Made by a program: the position numbers and the translations under genes. From Chloroflexota bacterium (GTDB lineage Bacteria > Chloroflexota > Anaerolineae > UBA3071): a DNA stretch of 13,506 nt. The stretch spans positions 1 to 13,506 of the forward strand of contig JACNHM010000255.1 of NCBI GenBank assembly GCA_014383605.1. The letters run 5' to 3'. How positions within the stretch are numbered: position 1 is the stretch's first letter; each line of letters opens with the position of its first letter. Below, one piece after another: positions 10,182 through 13,506 of this stretch. The notes under the pieces were generated by a model, which saw nothing but the letters and a program-made list of their open reading frames with translations, ran no database searches and was not told the DNA's origin.

Positions 10182-13049
10182 TCACGGGCGTTTCGTCGCC
10201 GCACGGGCAGCTTGCCAGCCGCGCACGAGCAAGGGCAACGATCCCCCGATGAAAGCGACGACGGCCGCTCCCCACGGCCCCATCCCCCGTTGCAGCCAAC
10301 TCGCGCCGGGCAGCCAGCCCAGGCCATACAGCACGTAGGCCGCCAGTCCCCCGATCAATCCCCACAGGGCAGAAGCCAGCAGCCGCATGGGCGTGTGCCG
10401 CATGCTCATGGACAGCAGATAGCCGATGGCCGCGGCAATGGCCGAGGCCAGCAGTCCCAGAACGAAGGCCGTGACGCTGACGCGCCGCGGGGGCGGCAAG
10501 GGTGTTTCGGGTATGGGTGCTGGCGTGGGCACGGGCGTGGGAGTCAGGGTAGGCGTCGTGGTGGGGGTGGTCGTGGGCGTGGCCGTCGGTGTCGCCGTGG
10601 GCGTGGTCGTCGGTGTGGGCGTGTCGGTGGGCACCACGGTAGCGATGGTGGCCGGCTGGTCGCCCTGGATGTTCACGACCAGTGTGGTGGACTGCAACGC
10701 CGGCGGGCTGCTGGCCGAGACCCACAACTCGCCAGTGCGCTCCAGGGTCACGCTGACCTCGACCACGCCTTCGACGGTCGTCTGCACCTGGCGAGGGAGT
10801 TCCAAGGCCTCGGCGGGGTAGAACAGCTTGAACTCCACGGGCGTGCCATCGGGCACCGCATGGCCGTTACGGTCGAGAATGACACTGGTGCGCAGGCGCA
10901 GCGTGCTTCCCACATTCACATCTATCGCTGCTGCCGGCTCCTCGCCCGCGGCCACGCTCGCCAGCATCACCTGGATGATTTGATTGGGATCTGGCTCGGT
11001 GCGTTTTAGCAGATCGTAGTTGATGCCGGCGATGCTGACGGGCGGCGCGCCGGCGGGGGTGAATTCGCGGAACAGGGCGCGCACCGAAGCTTCCAGGAAA
11101 GGCTGTGTCTTGGCGTAGACACCGTAGTAGGCCGTCAGTTTGCTGATCTCGGTGGTGTCCAGGAAATAAGGGGCGTTGTAGGCCATGGCGATGAGGTTTT
11201 TGCCCCGCAAGCTGTCGGAGCGCAACCGCAGGAACTGTTTCACGGCGTCGGAGTCGGGATAGTCTTCCTGGTTGAGGTCCAGCATGGCGAAGATGACCCA
11301 TTCCGCCTCTTGAATCAAGGCCTCCATCTCCAGTGCTTCAGCTTCGCCCATCTCATCACGCAGGAAGGCCTTGAGCTGGCTGAAGGTGAGGCTGTTGACC
11401 CGTTCGGGATCCACCTGTCCGCTGGCTGCCGGGCCGTAGAGGCGCAGCATGATCTCTTCCAGGGCTGTGGGCGAGATCAGAGGGAATGCAGGGCAGTCGC
11501 CGCATTCGCTCACCTGGCGAGCCTCGGTGACGATGAGGATGTTCTCGTCCGCCAGCGGCGCGCTGGGCAACCGGTCGGCCAACTCCTCAAGCCCGGGATA
11601 GATCAGGGTAATGGCCTCGCGGGCCACCCGAGCCACCGCCGCCTGGCCCTGGGTCATCACCTCGCTCAGCGCCTCCAGAGGGACCTGTGTGCTGGGCCAA
11701 TCCAACTGGGGGTAGAGACGGAGCTTGAGGGTCAGGATGCGCGTCACCGCCGCGTCCACCCGCCGCCGGAAGTCGGGGTCACTCTCGTACTTCTCGCGGA
11801 AGAACTGGATCGTCTCCTTGATGTTGGCGAACTGGTCGGGCCAGGCGTCGGTGAGGGAAAACTGCGATAGCAGTAACAGGTCATTCCCGGCCAGGAAGGC
11901 TTCCTGGGCGATCTGCCGGTGCGGGAACTTCTGCAGCTGCGGGTCGTAGTGGCGGCGCACGGCGGGCACGCCCAGGGCATCGGTGACCAGCACGCCCCCT
12001 TGCTGGCGCCAGGCGGCGAACTCCGGCAGGGCCATCAGGTCCTGCAACTGCGGCGCCAGGCTGATGGGCGGGGTGAGCTGGCGGATGTTGCCCTGGAAAC
12101 CGCGGTAGCGGATGTGGGAAGACATCAGCGCCGCCGCGCTGCCGGACCAATCGCCGCTTTCGGCGCCGCGCACCACGGCGGCAAAGGGGGCCAGTTCGAC
12201 GGAGCGCAGTTGCTGCAGCGATTTCTGTACCGTGGCCACCTCGTCATCCGGGCGGCGGTCGCTGCCTCCCTGTCCGGGAAAATGTTTGGCCACCGTGGCC
12301 ACGCGGCCGCTGCTGCCCTCTTGCACGCCTCGAATGTACGCCTGCCCCAGTTTGCCCACCCAGTAGGGGTCACCGCCAAAGGTGCGGGTGCCCAGGTCGC
12401 CCTTGCCGCCGGGCCGCGGGTTGTCCAGCACGTCCAGCGAGGGGCCCAGGAGCAGGTTGATGCCGACCGCCTCCAGCTCACGGCCCACGACCTGTCCCAC
12501 TGCCTGGGCGTTGGCCGGGTTCCAGGTGGCGCCGATGGCCATGTTGCTGGGCAGGGGGTTGAATCCGTTGAAGAGATAACTGTAGGGGAAGCCGTCGCCC
12601 TCCTGCACGATGGCGGCAAACAGGGGGACAGGAAAGCTTTCCGCCGGCTGTGTGGGGGTGATGACCTCTCCAGTCTCGGCTGTGGGGGGAACAGGGATGG
12701 GCAGTGGCTGGCTGAAGGGCCAGGTCTGCAATCCTCTGGTCAGTTGCGCGACCTGGTCAGGCGTGTCTCCTTCGTTGCGATAGTTGCCGTTGGAGGCCAG
12801 CAGCACCACGCCGCCCACGCGGTAGTCGCGAATGAGTTGGGCGATGTCGGAGTTCGGCCCCACGTCTGTGCCGGCGAAGGAGACCAGGAAAAGCTGTCCC
12901 ACTTTGTCGGCGGTGGACATTTGGGCCATCACCTGCTGGACAGCATCCGAGGTCTCCTGTGCGGCCGCGGCACGCGGCGCGCCCAATCCGCTGAACGCCA
13001 GAGCGATCACCAGGAGCCATCTAGCCATTCCGCCTGCCCGCTTCTTCAT
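10182..13049 (-). CDS. Secreted, membrane-anchored GH3 family protein with Ig-like domain and Thr-Pro linker
   Basis: ATG 13049 is chosen because GGAG is ten bases upstream (13060-13063), a promoter lies at 13075-13103, and a classical signal peptide starts there (cleavage near AAAA-QE, residue 30). The frame is open to 13136, but those starts lie upstream of the promoter. The product has 955 residues. Residues 40-420 form a GH3 N-terminal barrel of the NagZ type, with LDV (205-207), TFGGDP (223-228), KHFPG (255-259) and VTDALG (355-360), where D357 is the expected nucleophile. The region where NagZ carries its Asp-His acid/base pair (GHG....DSH) reads GQGGSDRRPDDE, with no His, and the DQEGG motif reads VQEGDG. 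Activity is therefore doubtful or altered. A GH3 C-terminal-like domain follows (about 450-690), then an Ig-like domain (about 700-800), a Thr-Pro linker (about 806-845) and three membrane helices. The NagZ family removes N-acetylglucosamine from peptidoglycan fragments; the substrate here is not known. Confidence 0.85.
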   Translation of the reverse strand: MKKRAGGMARWLLVIALAFSGLGAPRAAAAQETSDAVQQVMAQMSTADKVGQLFLVSFAGTDVGPNSDIAQLIRDYRVGGVVLLASNGNYRNEGDTPDQVAQLTRGLQTWPFSQPLPIPVPPTAETGEVITPTQPAESFPVPLFAAIVQEGDGFPYSYLFNGFNPLPSNMAIGATWNPANAQAVGQVVGRELEAVGINLLLGPSLDVLDNPRPGGKGDLGTRTFGGDPYWVGKLGQAYIRGVQEGSSGRVATVAKHFPGQGGSDRRPDDEVATVQKSLQQLRSVELAPFAAVVRGAESGDWSGSAAALMSSHIRYRGFQGNIRQLTPPISLAPQLQDLMALPEFAAWRQQGGVLVTDALGVPAVRRHYDPQLQKFPHRQIAQEAFLAGNDLLLLSQFSLTDAWPDQFANIKETIQFFREKYESDPDFRRRVDAAVTRILTLKLRLYPQLDWPSTQVPLEALSEVMTQGQAAVARVAREAITLIYPGLEELADRLPSAPLADENILIVTEARQVSECGDCPAFPLISPTALEEIMLRLYGPAASGQVDPERVNSLTFSQLKAFLRDEMGEAEALEMEALIQEAEWVIFAMLDLNQEDYPDSDAVKQFLRLRSDSLRGKNLIAMAYNAPYFLDTTEISKLTAYYGVYAKTQPFLEASVRALFREFTPAGAPPVSIAGINYDLLKRTEPDPNQIIQVMLASVAAGEEPAAAIDVNVGSTLRLRTSVILDRNGHAVPDGTPVEFKLFYPAEALELPRQVQTTVEGVVEVSVTLERTGELWVSASSPPALQSTTLVVNIQGDQPATIATVVPTDTPTPTTTPTATPTATPTTTPTTTPTLTPTPVPTPAPIPETPLPPPRRVSVTAFVLGLLASAIAAAIGYLLSMSMRHTPMRLLASALWGLIGGLAAYVLYGLGWLPGASWLQRGMGPWGAAVVAFIGGSLPLLVRGWQAARAATKRP
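10519..10632. repeat. Low-complexity Thr-Pro linker coding repeat
   Basis: A degenerate 6-bp repeat (GTSGGN on the + strand) that encodes a run of TP, TPT and ATPT units in the GH3 protein on the - strand. It separates the surface domains from three C-terminal membrane helices and should be an extended, possibly O-glycosylated stalk. Short relatives of it occur in the propeller lipoprotein (residues 56-85 and 137-148) and in the kinase tail. Confidence 0.75.
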
Positions 13050-13074
13050 GACATGCAATCTCCGCCTGGGCCTA

Positions 13075-13103
13075 AGTATACTCATTTCCGGACAAAGCGT
13101 CAA
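13075..13103 (-). promoter_or_regulatory. Sigma70-like promoter for the GH3 gene
   Basis: Read on the - strand: TTGACG (13103-13098), a 17-bp spacer and TATACT (13080-13075). Transcription should begin near 13068, leaving a leader of about 19 nt that still contains GGAG at 13063-13060. This position rules out the longer in-frame starts at 13136 and 13082. Confidence 0.75.
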
Positions 13104-13147
13104 CTGAGCGCAGCGCGCCGTGGCGCTGACGTTCATCGGGCTGAGAG

Positions 13148-13176
13148 TTGCTTGTGCTTCGGAAGTGGAGTATAAT
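13148..13176 (+). promoter_or_regulatory. Sigma70-like promoter for the SMR-like transporter
   Basis: TTGCTT (13148-13153), a 17-bp spacer and a consensus TATAAT (13171-13176). The ATG at 13181 starts only four bases after the -10 box, so transcription would begin at or within the first codons. Translation is then either leaderless or begins at ATG 13193. A GGAG (13167-13170) lies ten bases before ATG 13181 but upstream of the predicted start of transcription; it would be usable only from another promoter. Confidence 0.6.
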
Positions 13177-13180
13177 CCTC

Positions 13181-13506
13181 ATGGTGAAGGACATGAGAAT
13201 TGACCCCAAGGACCTCCTCTTACTAACGATCACAGTGTTGCTCAACGTCTTCGGACAACTGGCCATGAAAAAGGGCATGACCGCTGTGGGGGTCGTGACC
13301 TTCGAGTTCGATCGCTTCCTGGCCACGATGGGCCAGGCTCTGAGCAACGGCTACGTGCTGGCGGGCATCGCCGCCTACGGCCTCAGCGCCCTTCTGTGGC
13401 TCGTTCTGCTCTCCCGCCTGGCGCTGAGTTACGTCTATCCGGCCATCAGCCTGGGCTACGTCCTGGTGGTGTTGATCTCCTGGGCGGTGCTCAAGGAGGA
13501 TGTGCC
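13181..13506 (+). CDS. SMR/ArnE-like four-helix transporter, partial at 3' end
   Basis: The frame opens at ATG 13181 (next in-frame ATG at 13193) and runs through the right edge without a stop: 108 codons are visible. Four hydrophobic segments can be seen, at about residues 12-30, 48-66, 68-82 and 85-104, as in small multidrug resistance and EamA-half proteins. The first helix reads LLNVFGQLAMKKG and the last reads SYVYPAISLGYVLVVLISW, both typical of the superfamily. The proton- and drug-coupling glutamate of EmrE (Glu14) is replaced by Asn, as in the ArnE/ArnF-like branch that moves undecaprenyl-phosphate-linked sugars. A lipid-linked sugar flippase is thus more likely than a drug exporter, but the partner subunit and the substrate are not visible. 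It diverges from the GH3 gene. Confidence 0.75.
   Translation, partial: MVKDMRIDPKDLLLLTITVLLNVFGQLAMKKGMTAVGVVTFEFDRFLATMGQALSNGYVLAGIAAYGLSALLWLVLLSRLALSYVYPAISLGYVLVVLISWAVLKEDV

Noticed and set aside
13098..13131. Inverted repeat CAGCGC/GCGCTG (13111-13116 with 13123-13128) in the divergent GH3-transporter gap
   Set aside because: Short arms in GC-rich DNA, no T-run, and no clear relation to either promoter apart from lying between them; probably chance.
11919..13175. 418-codon open frame on + opposite the GH3 gene
   Set aside because: It is antisense to a gene with promoter, signal peptide and family motifs. Its translation is rich in Gly, Arg, His and Gln without any domain, as expected for a shadow frame in GC-rich DNA.

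Overview
The window is GC-rich and carries eight genes, seven complete and one cut by the right edge. I read it as a chromosomal segment from a Chloroflexota bacterium, probably Anaerolineae- or Caldilineae-like. The basis is the style of the proteins: Thr-Pro-rich spacers in surface proteins, a lipobox protein with two-component-type propeller repeats, a Hanks-type kinase with one membrane anchor, and large modular membrane enzymes. This assignment is inference, not a database result. There is no rRNA, tRNA, CRISPR array, transposase or integrase.

Layout. On the + strand: a secreted propeller lipoprotein (188-2278), then a polyprenyl diphosphate synthase (2337-3356). On the - strand, in order of transcription: an FHA/winged-helix regulator (9053-8403), a very large membrane glycosyltransferase with a PA14-PA14-NPCBM tail (8391-5329), the heme chaperone HemW (5218-4070), and a small two-helix membrane protein of unknown function (3984-3439). 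Divergent from the regulator is a membrane Ser/Thr kinase on + (9107-10180). Convergent with the kinase, one base away, is a secreted and membrane-anchored GH3 family protein on - (13049-10182). Divergent from that is an SMR/ArnE-like four-helix transporter on + (13181 to the edge).

How the genes may work together. The kinase, the FHA/winged-helix protein and the GT-C-type glycosyltransferase form a compact divergent module. Its logic resembles mycobacterial PknH-EmbR-EmbCAB: a kinase, a phosphothreonine-reading DNA-binding protein, and a multi-span cell-envelope glycosyltransferase with a C-terminal carbohydrate-binding part. The domain order of the regulator is reversed (FHA first), it has no BTAD domain, and the enzyme family differs. 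A perfect dyad, TTTGACA-AGA-TGTCAAA, overlaps the kinase -35 box and is a natural operator candidate. The GH3 protein and the flippase-like transporter next to it fit an envelope-glycan theme.

The second feature that stands out is a family of six short tracts, each repeating with a period of exactly 7 bp but with a different heptamer 'word'. Four lie between genes and two inside coding sequences: a signal-peptide n-region and a loop of the glycosyltransferase. They resemble the cyanobacterial STRR heptamers in form. Five sigma70-like promoters can be read, all with 17-bp spacers; two of them place the start codon within 4-8 nt of the -10 box, implying leaderless or nearly leaderless mRNAs.
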